NCBI RefSeq assembly: GCF_900313035.1
Contig: NZ_OMPS01000016.1
Coordinates: 62,001-126,000, forward strand
Direction: 5' to 3'
DNA length: 64,000 bases
Source of the DNA: Ruegeria sp. EL01
Lineage (GTDB): Bacteria > Pseudomonadota > Alphaproteobacteria > Rhodobacterales > Rhodobacteraceae
In this document: positions 1 to 7,507 of the stretch, in pieces
Position numbering within the stretch: the stretch's first letter is position 1
Layout: each line of letters opens with the position of its first letter
Notes under the pieces: model-generated
Database searches by the model: none
Seen by the model: only the letters and a program-made list of their open reading frames with translations
What the model was told of the DNA's origin: nothing
Program-made: the position numbers and the translations under genes

Positions 1-960
1 CTGGTCTGGCCCAACGGGGCCGAGGCGCAGGCGTTTTCGGCGCATGACCCGGAAGGGTTACGCGGGCCGCAATTCGATGCGGCCTGGGTGGATGAACTGG
101 CTAAATGGAAAAAAGCGGGCGAGACCTGGGACATGTTGCAATTTGCCTTGCGGTTGGGCGAGCGACCCCGGGTCTGTGTGACCACGACACCGCGCAATGT
201 GAAGGTATTGAAGGAGTTACTGGCGTCTCCGTCCACCGTGCAATCCCATGCGCCGACCGAGGCGAACCGGGCCAATCTGGCGGATTCATTCTTGGCAGAG
301 GTGCGCGCGCGGTATGCGGGCACGCGGCTGGGACGGCAAGAGCTGGACGGGGTGTTGCTGTCGGATGCCGAGGGGGCGCTGTGGACCGGCTCGATGCTGG
401 AGGCGGCGCGCTGTGCGCAGGTGCCCGAACTGGACCGCATCGTGGTTGCGCTGGACCCGGCGATGACAGCGGGGTCAAATGCAGATGCCTGCGGGATCGT
501 GGTCGTGGGCGCGCAATTGCAGGGTCCGCCGGAGGCGTGGCGGGCTTTCGTATTGGCTGACCGGACGGTGCAGGGGGTTGGCCCGGCGGGCTGGGCGCAG
601 GCGGCGATTGACGCGATGGATGAGTTCGGGGGTGAACGGCTGGTGGCCGAGGTCAATCAGGGCGGGCAACTGGTGGAAGAGGTCGTGCGGCAGGTGGACC
701 CTTTGGTGCCTTATCGCGCGGTGCGGGCCTCACGCGGGAAGGTGGCGCGGGCCGAGCCTGTGGCAGCCTTGTACGAACAAGGGCGGGTGGCGCATGTCGC
801 CGGGTTGAGCGCGCTGGAGGAGCAGATGTGCCAGATGACCGCGCGCGGGTTCGAGGGGCAGGGCTCACCCGACCGGGTTGATGCGCTGGTTTGGGCGCTG
901 CATGAGTTGGTTGTGGGGCCTGCGGGGGCGTATCGGCGGCCTAGGGTGAGGGCGTTGTAA
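1..960 (+). CDS. GTA large terminase (g2), 5'-truncated by the window edge
   Basis: Packaging motor ATPase/nuclease that would load host DNA into gene transfer agent heads. The reading frame is open from base 1, so the N-terminal Walker A part lies outside. Visible here are an acidic Walker B-like stretch (FDAAWVDELAKW) and, after about residue 140, an RNase H-like nuclease domain: the first acidic strand VVALDPAM, the second block LVAEVNQGGQLVEEVV and the third SPDRVDALVWAL. The first ATG inside the frame, at base 88, is internal: Walker B precedes it, so it is not the true start. The following genes are portal, protease and capsid in GTA order. Normally portal would follow at once; here about 0.9 kb of foreign-looking DNA intervenes. 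Family assignment is very likely; GTA rather than prophage is inferred from the complete g3-g15 order downstream. Confidence 0.93.
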   Translation: MVWPNGAEAQAFSAHDPEGLRGPQFDAAWVDELAKWKKAGETWDMLQFALRLGERPRVCVTTTPRNVKVLKELLASPSTVQSHAPTEANRANLADSFLAEVRARYAGTRLGRQELDGVLLSDAEGALWTGSMLEAARCAQVPELDRIVVALDPAMTAGSNADACGIVVVGAQLQGPPEAWRAFVLADRTVQGVGPAGWAQAAIDAMDEFGGERLVAEVNQGGQLVEEVVRQVDPLVPYRAVRASRGKVARAEPVAALYEQGRVAHVAGLSALEEQMCQMTARGFEGQGSPDRVDALVWALHELVVGPAGAYRRPRVRAL

Positions 961-1045
961 GTATTAAATTGGAGTAAGTTAAATATCTGGCAAATTGTAA
1001 TTTTAACGGGTTGCTCACCCGTGCGAACTAACTAAGAGTCGCAGT

Positions 1046-1336
1046 ATGAAGCGACGCCCTAAATACATTCTGCATAGCCCGATCTCAGATGGTCTTCAGC
1101 TTGAGCAATTTGTCGAGCGCTGTCTGAAAGAAAAAGCCTCCTTGTTAGCGATCTTTGGCACTGATTGTTCGGGGCTTGAAGATTTGATCGACGATATTGT
1201 CATCGGAGACGGAAGCGATGCGGACCGCTTCTTGTGTACTACGTCTCATCCTGACGAGGCACTCGAAGACGTATTATCCTTCGCTCAGAAATGGGAAGCC
1301 GATGACGCTGGTGAGATACATCAAGTTCGTATTTGA
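1046..1336 (+). CDS. Small protein resembling DUF7684 family
   Basis: 96 residues, starting at an ATG; no strong Shine-Dalgarno is visible. The centre and C-terminus contain FGTDCSGLEDLIDD followed by DADRFLCTTSHPDEALEDVL and an aromatic/acidic helix. This pattern resembles small DUF7684 proteins as I recall them (GKDCS...DDRF..TT.H.DE.LEEV..FAK), which are frequently found near toxin-immunity genes. No transmembrane segment or catalytic motif is apparent. The stop overlaps the ATG of the next gene (TGATG), so the two are probably translationally coupled. Molecular function is unknown. It is not a recognised GTA component and its codon composition differs from the cluster around it. The family call comes from memory of the motif, not from a search. 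Confidence 0.6.
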   Translation: MKRRPKYILHSPISDGLQLEQFVERCLKEKASLLAIFGTDCSGLEDLIDDIVIGDGSDADRFLCTTSHPDEALEDVLSFAQKWEADDAGEIHQVRI

Positions 1337-1743
1337 TGGAGAGGCACATTTCATCAGCGCATGTTTTCGATAGGCATTTCACCATGACTTCAGAATTGCG
1401 AGAACTCCAAAAAGAAGTCTGCAATGAATTCAATGCTGACGTTTGCGAAGTATTTCTAGGCGACAAGGTGGGAATATCGCAATCCGCAATGGATGGAGTG
1501 CTACCACTCAATGGACTTAGGCATCCCTATACCTCTGGTACAACTGGTTGGTATCTGTGGGGAGGAGAAGAACTTTCTGACGCAGCCGACTTTTTCAGAC
1601 CCCTTCATGTGGGTCATCTACAAGAGTTTTGCAAGCTAAGCCTGAAGTACCTTTTACTGCCTCCAGGTTGGCGTTTTCTGACCAATGGTTCGTACGAAGA
1701 CATTTGGTTTGACCCGAGCCCGCTCAATGTTGATGGAGATTGA
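1336..1743 (+). CDS. Imm33-like (immunity-type) domain protein
   Basis: 135 residues from the ATG that overlaps the previous stop; an alternative start at 1384 (MTSELRELQKEVC) would give 119 residues and fits the family's usual N-terminus better. Diagnostic segments are KVGIS, a LPLNGLRHP block, TTGWYLWGGEELSDAADFF, PLHVGHL and a C-terminal YLLLPPGWRFL...YEDIWFDPS. This matches my memory of the Imm33-like domain found in cytoplasmic immunity-type proteins of polymorphic toxin loci. There is no signal peptide or membrane segment. No adjacent toxin gene is visible: both neighbours outside the insert are GTA structural genes. It could be an orphan immunity gene, a gene with an unrelated host role, or cargo that travels with the GTA locus. 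Confidence 0.65.
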   Translation: MERHISSAHVFDRHFTMTSELRELQKEVCNEFNADVCEVFLGDKVGISQSAMDGVLPLNGLRHPYTSGTTGWYLWGGEELSDAADFFRPLHVGHLQEFCKLSLKYLLLPPGWRFLTNGSYEDIWFDPSPLNVDGD

Positions 1744-1762
1744 GTTCAGAGTTCATCTGAAC
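1744..1762 (+). terminator. Possible hairpin after the immunity-like gene
   Basis: A perfect 7-bp inverted repeat, GTTCAGA and TCTGAAC, with a 5-nt loop begins at the base after the stop codon. No T tract follows, so it may be a weak terminator, a transcript-end stabiliser or chance. If it stopped transcription completely it would be polar on the GTA genes downstream. Confidence 0.3.
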
Positions 1763-1864
1763 CCGTTGCCCAACCCCCGTACTCCCTGTTCCTAAGCCCT
1801 AAACTTCTTTCCGTCATAACTCCTTTCAACAAGCCGGGCAGAGCGGCGGCAGAAAGGAGCACAG

Positions 1865-3028
1865 ATGGTATTCGATTTCTTGCGTCGTGGTTCGGCTGAG
1901 ACAGCACCCGAGGCTAAGGCGAGCGCGACGGGGCCGGTGGTGGCGTGGCAGACGGGTGGGCGCGTGGCGTGGAGCCCTCGGGACACGGTCTCGCTGACGC
2001 GGACGGGATTTTCGGGGAACCCGGTGGGGTTTCGATCCGTCAAGCTGATTGCCGAAGCAGCAGCGGCATTGCCTTTGGTGCTGCAGGATCAAGCGCAGCG
2101 GTATGATGTGCATCCGATCCTGTCCCTGATGCGGCGTCCGAATGCGGCGCAGGGGCGGGCGGAGTTGATGGAGACTTTGTTCGGGCAGTTGTTGCTGTCG
2201 GGTGATGCGTATGTTGAGGCGGTTCAGGCTGACGAAGGGCTGCCGGTTGAGCTGCATGTTTTACGCTCGGACCGGATGAGCGTGGTGCCGGGGGCGGATG
2301 GCTGGCCCAAGGCTTATGATTATACGGCGGGGGGCAAGACGCACCGGTTTGCGGCGGAGGCCATCTGTCATATCAAGTCGTTCCACCCGCAGGATGACCA
2401 CTATGGGTTTTCGCCGTTGCAAGCGGCGGCGATGGCGATTGATGTGCATAACAGTGCGTCGCGGTGGTCGAAATCGCTGCTGGACAATGCGGCGCGGCCT
2501 TCGGGGGCGCTGGTGTGGAAGGGCGGCGATGGCCATGGGGTAATGGCCGAGGATCAGTTCCGCCGCCTGAGTGATGAGATCGAGCAGAACTATCGTGGTG
2601 CGCGCAATGCTGGTCGTCCGATGGTTCTGGAAGGGGGGCTGGATTGGAAGCCGATGGGATTCTCGCCCTCTGACATGGAGTTTCAGAAGACCAAGGAAGC
2701 CGCCGCCCGCGAGATCGCGCTGGCCTTTGGGGTCCCGCCGATGCTGCTGGGGATTCAGGGCGACGCGACTTATTCGAACTATCAGGAGGCCAACCGGGCG
2801 TTTTATCGCCTGACCGTTCTGCCCCTGGTGACGCGGGTGGCGGCGGCGGTGTCGGAATGGCTGGCGAGCTTTGCCGGTGAGGAGCTGATGCTGAAGCCCG
2901 ATCTGGATCAGGTGCCTGCATTGGCGGCTGAGCGTGACGCGCAGTGGACGCGGGTCAGTCGCGCGGAATTTCTGACGGATGCAGAGAAACGTGCGTTGTT
3001 GGGGCTGCCGGAGCGTGTTGATGAGTGA
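1865..3028 (+). CDS. GTA portal protein (g3), HK97 family
   Basis: 387 residues. The dodecameric portal forms the DNA gateway at the head vertex and contacts terminase and the head-tail connector. The start ATG sits behind AAAGGAG. Motifs typical of HK97-type portals are present: an N-terminal stretch ending in GFRSVKLIAEAAAALPL, then MRRPNA, then HIKSFHPQDDHYGFSPLQAA, and a C-terminal AREIALAFGVPPMLLGI followed by TYSNYQEANRAFY. Length is normal for the family. The stop overlaps the start of g3.5. It is the first GTA gene after the insert, and nothing in the sequence suggests damage. Confidence 0.95.
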   Translation: MVFDFLRRGSAETAPEAKASATGPVVAWQTGGRVAWSPRDTVSLTRTGFSGNPVGFRSVKLIAEAAAALPLVLQDQAQRYDVHPILSLMRRPNAAQGRAELMETLFGQLLLSGDAYVEAVQADEGLPVELHVLRSDRMSVVPGADGWPKAYDYTAGGKTHRFAAEAICHIKSFHPQDDHYGFSPLQAAAMAIDVHNSASRWSKSLLDNAARPSGALVWKGGDGHGVMAEDQFRRLSDEIEQNYRGARNAGRPMVLEGGLDWKPMGFSPSDMEFQKTKEAAAREIALAFGVPPMLLGIQGDATYSNYQEANRAFYRLTVLPLVTRVAAAVSEWLASFAGEELMLKPDLDQVPALAAERDAQWTRVSRAEFLTDAEKRALLGLPERVDE

Positions 3029-3239
3029 GGGGTATCCGCCATTTGACTGTGCGCCTGGCCTGCGTCTTGCCGCGCATGAGCGGGTGGCCGAGATCCAGCA
3101 TGCCCATCTGTGCCGGCGGCTGGATCAGATCGAAGAGATGATGGAGCGGCTGGAGAAGCGGTTGTGGCTGGCGGTTTACGGCGTCGCTGCGGTGATCCTG
3201 GCGCAGGCGTTCCAGTCAATCTTGGTAGCAGTACCATGA
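3021..3239 (+). CDS. GTA g3.5-like small membrane/coiled-coil protein
   Basis: 72 residues starting at the ATG that overlaps the portal stop (positions 3021-3028). The N-terminal half has an amphipathic helical run (HERVAEIQHAHLCRRLDQIE) and the C-terminal half a predicted membrane helix (LWLAVYGVAAVILAQAF). In Rhodobacter-type GTA clusters a small gene of this kind sits between portal and prohead protease, and position and size agree. The role in particle formation is unknown; a head-assembly or membrane-associated role is only a guess. Confidence 0.75.
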   Translation: MSEGYPPFDCAPGLRLAAHERVAEIQHAHLCRRLDQIEEMMERLEKRLWLAVYGVAAVILAQAFQSILVAVP

Positions 3240-3265
3240 ATTCAGATACTTACAAGGAGTTGCTC

Positions 3266-3811
3266 ATGGATTTGGAGCACAAGTTTGCGCGGTTTGGCGA
3301 TGGATTATCGGTGACCGAGGATGCGGCGATCGAAGGCTATGCCAGCCTGTTCGGTCAGGTCGATCAGGGCAGCGATGTGGTACAGAAAGGTGCATATCAT
3401 GGCTCGCTTGAGGGTCTGAAAATCGCCGGGCAGCGGGTCAAGATGTTGTGGCAACACGATCCGGCGCAGCCCATCGGCGTGTGGGATGAGGTGCGTGAGG
3501 ACGACCGGGGCCTATGGGTCAAGGGCCGATTGCTTGAAAGCACGCAGAAAGGCCGTGAGGCGGCGGAGTTGATCCGGGCGGGCGCTATTGACGGGCTGTC
3601 GATTGGTTATCGCACCAAACGGGCCGTGAAGAATGACAAGGGCCAGCGGCTCTTGACCGAACTGGAGCTATGGGAGGTGTCACTGGTGACCTTCCCTATG
3701 TTGCCCAGTGCGCGGGTGGCAGCCAAGGGGACGGACCCCGAGGTCGAGGATACCTGGCGCAGTATTGCCGAGGTGTTCGACACCGCCCGGCAGGAGCTGG
3801 CGCGAATCTAG
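3266..3811 (+). CDS. GTA prohead protease (g4), HK97 type
   Basis: 181 residues from the ATG at 3266, chosen because AAGGAG lies 6 nt upstream; an upstream ATG at 3236 lacks such a site. This serine protease trims the capsid scaffold during head maturation. Family features in order are IEGYASLFGQVDQGSDVV, the His-bearing WQHDPAQPIGVWDE, the Ser-bearing AIDGLSIGYR, and a C-terminal LWEVSLVTFPMLPSARV. The His and Ser blocks correspond to the catalytic positions of the U35/HK97 protease family. It lies directly before the capsid gene, as expected. Confidence 0.93.
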   Translation: MDLEHKFARFGDGLSVTEDAAIEGYASLFGQVDQGSDVVQKGAYHGSLEGLKIAGQRVKMLWQHDPAQPIGVWDEVREDDRGLWVKGRLLESTQKGREAAELIRAGAIDGLSIGYRTKRAVKNDKGQRLLTELELWEVSLVTFPMLPSARVAAKGTDPEVEDTWRSIAEVFDTARQELARI

Positions 3812-3845
3812 CGCGCCGCAAACTCACCCCGAAAAGGAAGTGCTG

Positions 3846-5024
3846 ATGAGCAAGACCGAAACCCCGGCCTTGGCCGGAGAGGGTGTGCCCCTGGTTCAGG
3901 AGGTGAAGCAGGCGATGACTGGCTTCGTGAATGAATTCAAGGGCCTGAAGGCTGAAGTTCAAACAAAATTGCAACAGACAGAAGAGCGACTGACTATGCT
4001 GGATCGAAAATCTACTATTGCGGCGCGTCCGCATCTTGCCGCCTCGATCGACGAGGGTGCACCACATCAGAAGGCCTTTGACGCCTATGTGCGATCCGGC
4101 GAGGACGATGGGTTGCGCGGGCTTGAGATGGAGGCGAAATCTCTGTCGAGCGCAGTGAACAGCGACGGTGGCTATCTGGTCGATCCCCAAACCACCGAGA
4201 TCATCAAGTCGGTTTTGAAATCCACGGCTTCGATCCGCTCGATTGCTGGAGTGGTGAATGTTGAGGCGAACTCGTTCGATGTTCTGGTCGACCATACCGA
4301 TGTTGGTGCGGGTTGGGCGGACGAAAGTTCGGACACAACCGGGACGGCGACGCCGATGATTGATCGCATCTCGATCCCGCTACACGAGCTGAGCGCACTG
4401 CCCAAGGCGTCACAGCGATTGCTGGATGACAGCGCGTTTGACGTGGAAGGCTGGCTGGCCGGACGTATCGCGGACAAGTTCGCGCGGGCCGAAGCGGCGG
4501 CCTTTATCAACGGCGATGGTGCGGACAAGCCCAAGGGCATTCTGACCCACGGAACCACTGCAAATGATGGCTGGACCTGGGGTAATCTGGGTTATGTGCC
4601 GAGCGGTATCGATGGCGGTGTCGACGCAGATGCGATTGTCGATGTGGTCTATGCGTTGGGTGCGCAGTACCGCGTGAACGGTACCTTTGTGATGAACTCA
4701 AAAACCGCCGGTGTGATCCGCAAGCTGAAAGACAGCGACGGCCGCTTCCTGTGGTCGGATGGTTTGGCTGCTGGAGAGCCGGCGCGCCTGATGGGGTATC
4801 CGGTACTGATCGCCGAGGACATGCCAGATGCGGCCACGGACAGTTTCTCCATCGCGTTTGGCGACTTCCAGTCCGGATACACCATTGCAGAGCGTCCTGA
4901 TTTGCGTGTGCTGCGGGACCCGTTCAGCGCCAAGCCGCATGTCTTGTTCTACGCGACCAAACGTGTGGGCGGCGACGTAAGCGACTTTGCCGCGATCAAG
5001 CTGGTGAAATTCGGCACCGCCTAA
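3846..5024 (+). CDS. GTA major capsid protein (g5), HK97 fold
   Basis: 392 residues from the ATG at 3846, which sits behind AAAAGGAAG. The N-terminal ~70 residues are a charged, coiled-coil-rich delta/scaffold segment that the g4 protease would remove. The HK97 core follows, with SLSSAVNSDGGYLVDPQ, a long E-loop region, INGDGADKPKGIL and the C-terminal strand block (SFSIAFGDFQSGYTI). A run of acidic/aromatic residues near DVLVDHTDVGAGWADE is usual for GTA capsids. It is followed by a 170-bp gap, the longest among the GTA genes downstream of the insert. Confidence 0.95.
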   Translation: MSKTETPALAGEGVPLVQEVKQAMTGFVNEFKGLKAEVQTKLQQTEERLTMLDRKSTIAARPHLAASIDEGAPHQKAFDAYVRSGEDDGLRGLEMEAKSLSSAVNSDGGYLVDPQTTEIIKSVLKSTASIRSIAGVVNVEANSFDVLVDHTDVGAGWADESSDTTGTATPMIDRISIPLHELSALPKASQRLLDDSAFDVEGWLAGRIADKFARAEAAAFINGDGADKPKGILTHGTTANDGWTWGNLGYVPSGIDGGVDADAIVDVVYALGAQYRVNGTFVMNSKTAGVIRKLKDSDGRFLWSDGLAAGEPARLMGYPVLIAEDMPDAATDSFSIAFGDFQSGYTIAERPDLRVLRDPFSAKPHVLFYATKRVGGDVSDFAAIKLVKFGTA

Positions 5025-5196
5025 GCGGTGGCGGATCCGGGGGGCCTCGGCCCCTCGGACGGCGGGCGCGGGCCGGGGTGAGATCCCCCGCGTTGTCTAG
5101 CTGCTCCCCTCCGTCCGAGCAACGTGGGGCGGCGCGTGCCCGTCATTTTCCTGAGAGTGCGGCCCCCGGAGGGGTCCCAGATTGCGGAGTGAATGG
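5025..5196 (+). promoter_or_regulatory. Structured G+C-rich spacer between capsid and g6
   Basis: This non-coding spacer contains several short inverted repeats. GGGGCC and GGCCCC (5040-5054) form one. A second pairs CTCGGACGG (about 5055) with CCGTCCGAG (about 5111), leaving a roughly 45-nt G+C-rich interior. No poly-T follows. It could be a transcript-processing or partial-termination site that lets capsid mRNA exceed connector and tail mRNA. I see no clear promoter. Confidence 0.4.
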
Positions 5197-5796
5197 ATGA
5201 TGTTGATCGAAGAAGCCGCCATCGCGGATGCGGCGCTGCCGGTAGATCAGTTCAAGGCGCATTTGCGGTTGGGCACAGGGTTTGCCGAGGCGAGTGTACA
5301 AGATGAGGTGCTGAAGGGTTTTCTACGGGCGGCGATCGCGGCGATTGAGGCGCGTACCGGCAAGGTATTGATCGAGCGTGAGTTCTCGTGGAGCCTGAAC
5401 GGCTGGCGCGATGCGGCGGGCGAGGTATTGCCGGTTGCTCCGGTCGTAGCGATTGATGCGGTGACGGTCACTGACACAGCCGGGGCTGAAACTTTAGCCG
5501 CCACCGACGCCTATCGGTTGGAGCGGGACAGTCAGCGGCCCCGGTTGCGACCTTTTGCTGCCGCGCTGCCTGCGATTGCGACGGGTGGGTCGGTCAAGAT
5601 CGACTTCACTGCTGGGATGGCTGCGGATTGGGGTGGTTTGCCAGCCGATCTGGGGCAAGCCGTGCTGCTGCTGGCGGCGCATTACTACGAATACCGCGAT
5701 GAAACCGCGTTGGGCGACGGATGTATGCCGTTTGGCGTGACCAGCCTGATCCAGCGGTATCGGATGGTGCGTTTCGGCGCAGGGGTGGCGAAATGA
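5197..5796 (+). CDS. GTA head-tail connector / adaptor (g6)
   Basis: 199 residues from ATG 5197 (GGAG 7 nt upstream); a TTG 15 bases earlier is less likely. The protein resembles the phage gp6-type DNA-packaging/connector family. It has an N-terminal block with DQFKAHLRLGTGF, the segment AAIAAIEARTGKVLIEREFSW, a hydrophobic strand-rich middle (VAPVVAIDAVTVTD) and a C-terminal helical block DLGQAVLLLAAHYYEYRDE. The adaptor would bind below the portal. It overlaps g7 by four bases (ATGA). Confidence 0.88.
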   Translation: MMLIEEAAIADAALPVDQFKAHLRLGTGFAEASVQDEVLKGFLRAAIAAIEARTGKVLIEREFSWSLNGWRDAAGEVLPVAPVVAIDAVTVTDTAGAETLAATDAYRLERDSQRPRLRPFAAALPAIATGGSVKIDFTAGMAADWGGLPADLGQAVLLLAAHYYEYRDETALGDGCMPFGVTSLIQRYRMVRFGAGVAK

Positions 5797-6131
5797 AGAT
5801 GCCGCATTTGAACCGAAAGCTGGTGCTTGAAGCGCCGGTGCGAGTGGCTGACGGCGCGGGTGGTTATACCGAAACCTGGGCCGGGCAGGGAACGCTGTGG
5901 GCCGAGGTCACGGCGCGCAACGGGGCCGAGCGCCAGATTGCCGGGGTGCCGGTGTCGCGCGTTGGTTATCGCATCGTCGTACGGGGTGCGCCTGAGGGGT
6001 CGTCGATGCGGCCGGCGCCAGATCAGCGGTTTCGCGAGGGCGACCGCCGTTTCGTGATCCGGGCGGTTGCCGAGCGCGACCCACGTGGCCAATTCCTGAC
6101 CTGCTTCGCAGATGAGGAGGTGGCGGCATGA
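5793..6131 (+). CDS. GTA head closure / stopper protein (g7)
   Basis: 112 residues from the ATG that overlaps the g6 stop. It matches phage head-closure proteins (SPP1 gp16/HK97 gp7 type): an N-terminal LNRKLVLEAPVRVADGAGGY segment, then WAEVTARNGAER, a strand YRIVVRG, and DQRFREGDRRFVIRAV before the end. The stopper keeps packaged DNA in the head. Its short length is normal for this family, and the stop overlaps g8. Confidence 0.88.
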   Translation: MKMPHLNRKLVLEAPVRVADGAGGYTETWAGQGTLWAEVTARNGAERQIAGVPVSRVGYRIVVRGAPEGSSMRPAPDQRFREGDRRFVIRAVAERDPRGQFLTCFADEEVAA

Positions 6132-6541
6132 GTTACGGCGTTTCAGCCGCCCTGCAGGCGGCGGTCTATCAGCAGTTATCGACGGACGCAGACGTCGCCG
6201 CTTTGTCCGGTGGGGCCATTTACGACGCAGTTCCTGCCGGGGTAGTGCCGCAAACCTATGTGACGCTGGGCCCGGAAGATGTGCGCGCAGCCTCGGACAG
6301 ATCAGACGAAGGGGCCGTGCATCGGTTCACGGTGTCGGTGGTGTCAGAGGCCGCTGGGTTTGGCGCCGCCAAGACGTTAGCGGGCGCGGTGTGTGACGCG
6401 CTGGAGAATGCGTCACCGGCATTGGATCGGGGGCGTTTGGTGGGGCTGTGGTTTGAACGGGCCCGCGCCAGGCGCACAGGAACCGGCGGCGCAATCCGCC
6501 AGATCGACCTGAGATTCCGCGCCCGCGTGGAAGACGACTAA
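6128..6541 (+). CDS. GTA tail terminator (g8), DUF3168-like
   Basis: 137 residues beginning ALQAAVYQQLSTDADVAAL after an ATG overlapping the g7 stop. The pattern is that of the DUF3168/tail-completion family: an N-terminal helix, YDAVPAG, PQTYVTLGP, then HRFTVSVVSEAAGF and a C-terminal strand RQIDLRFRARVEDD. It would cap the tail tube and link it to the head. Order between stopper and tail tube supports the call. Confidence 0.88.
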   Translation: MSYGVSAALQAAVYQQLSTDADVAALSGGAIYDAVPAGVVPQTYVTLGPEDVRAASDRSDEGAVHRFTVSVVSEAAGFGAAKTLAGAVCDALENASPALDRGRLVGLWFERARARRTGTGGAIRQIDLRFRARVEDD

Positions 6542-6561
6542 GCAATCATTGGAGAGAGCAT

Positions 6562-6975
6562 ATGGGTGCCCAGAACGGAAAAGACCTGTTGGTCAAAGTG
6601 GATATGAACGGCTCGGGCCTGTTCGAGACCATCGCGGGGTTGCGCGCGACGCGCGTCAGTTTCAACGCGGAAAGTGTGGATGTCACCAGCCTGGAAAGCC
6701 AAGACGGCTGGCGCGAGTTGTTGTCCGGGGCAGGGGTCAAGTCTGCTGCGATTTCGGGATCAGGCGTGTTTAAGGACGAAGGGACGGATGAGCGTGCCAG
6801 GCAGTTGTTCTTTGACGGCGAGACGCCGGGGTTTCAGGTGATCATCCCCAATTTCGGCATTGTCGAAGGCCCGTTTCAGGTCACTGGGATCGAGTATGCG
6901 GGTTCGCACAATGGTGAGGCGACTTATGAGATGAGCATGGCAAGCGCTGGCGCTCTGACCTTCACGGCGCTGTAA
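6562..6975 (+). CDS. GTA major tail tube protein (g9), TP901-1 type
   Basis: 137 residues with a GGAGAG ribosome site. The TP901-1-like tail family is shown by GKDLLVKVDMNGSGLFETIA, RVSFNAESVDVTSLES, GWRELLSGAGVKSAAISGSG, a loop ARQLFFDGETPGF and the C-terminal strand ATYEMSMASAGALTF. It polymerises as rings to form the short non-contractile GTA tail. It lies between terminator and tail chaperone genes. Confidence 0.93.
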   Translation: MGAQNGKDLLVKVDMNGSGLFETIAGLRATRVSFNAESVDVTSLESQDGWRELLSGAGVKSAAISGSGVFKDEGTDERARQLFFDGETPGFQVIIPNFGIVEGPFQVTGIEYAGSHNGEATYEMSMASAGALTFTAL

Positions 6976-6980
6976 CCCAT

Positions 6981-7301
6981 ATGGCTAATCCATGGACGGG
7001 AGAGGTGGCGTTGACCATCGATGAGGAGCAGCGGGTGCTCAAGCTGACATTGGGTGCTTTGGCAGAGCTGGAACAGGAACTGGGAGTTGGTTCTTTGGTT
7101 GAGCTGGTGCAGCGGTTTGAAGGCGGGACTTATTCAAGTCGTGATGTGCTGGCGCTGATCGTGGCGGGATTGCGGGGCGGAGGCGCGGAAATGACCGGCT
7201 CCGACCTGCTGAGCGCCGAGATTAAGGGTGGCCCGATGGAGGGCGCACGAGCAGCGGCGGAGTTGCTAGCGCGGGCGTTCATGGTTCCAGAGCAGGCATG
7301 A
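6981..7301 (+). CDS. GTA tail assembly chaperone (g10)
   Basis: 106 residues. Characteristic stretches are WTGEVALTIDEEQRVLKLTL, GALAELEQELGVGSLVELVQ and DVLALIVAGLRGGG, typical of the GTA gp10/phage tail-assembly-chaperone family. It starts only 5 bases after g9 and overlaps g10.1 by four bases. In siphophages chaperones coat the tape measure before tube assembly. This protein would act in the cytoplasm and need not be in the finished particle. Confidence 0.88.
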   Translation: MANPWTGEVALTIDEEQRVLKLTLGALAELEQELGVGSLVELVQRFEGGTYSSRDVLALIVAGLRGGGAEMTGSDLLSAEIKGGPMEGARAAAELLARAFMVPEQA

Positions 7302-7507
7302 GTGGGTTCGACTGGCCTGCGTTGATGCGTGCCGCGTTTCTGGGGCTGCGCCTGACGCCAGATCAATTCTGGCGTCTGACCCCCGCCGAGCTACGGCTGA
7401 TGCTTGGGCACGGCGCGGGTTTGCCAGCGATGAGCAAGGCTGGCCTGGACGCCTTGTTGGCGGCCTATCCGGACAAGACACAAGGAGAGCGTGATGACGG
7501 ATCGTGA
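7298..7507 (+). CDS. GTA g10.1 small tail chaperone-like protein (rcc01693 type)
   Basis: 69 residues opening SGFDWPALMRAAFLGLRLTP, then FWRLTPAELRLMLG, the signature of the rcc01693/phage TAC_6 family. The ATG overlaps the g10 stop. Its stop lies inside the start region of the tape-measure gene (overlap 7494-7507). The tight arrangement is reminiscent of two-part tail chaperones, which many phages make by frameshift; here it is a separate gene. Confidence 0.86.
   Translation: MSGFDWPALMRAAFLGLRLTPDQFWRLTPAELRLMLGHGAGLPAMSKAGLDALLAAYPDKTQGERDDGS

Larger units (their letters stand above)
961..1864 (+). other. A+T-richer insert splitting GTA terminase from portal
   Basis: This stretch holds two small overlapping genes and short non-coding flanks. 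Base composition is visibly richer in A and T than the GTA genes on both sides. A 6-bp hairpin (ACGGGT, 5-nt loop, ACCCGT; 1006-1022) stands before the first gene and a 7-bp hairpin (GTTCAGA, 5-nt loop, TCTGAAC; 1744-1762) directly after the second. Neither is followed by a T run, so terminator function is uncertain. I see no transposase, integrase, tRNA or flanking direct repeat. In the Rhodobacter capsulatus GTA, g2 and g3 are adjacent, so this looks like a lineage-specific insertion. Confidence 0.7.

Noticed and set aside
1744-1762. Could the hairpin after the Imm33-like gene be an attachment-site core?
   Set aside because: No matching copy is found before the insert (961-1045), and no integrase is present, so it is kept only as a weak hairpin.
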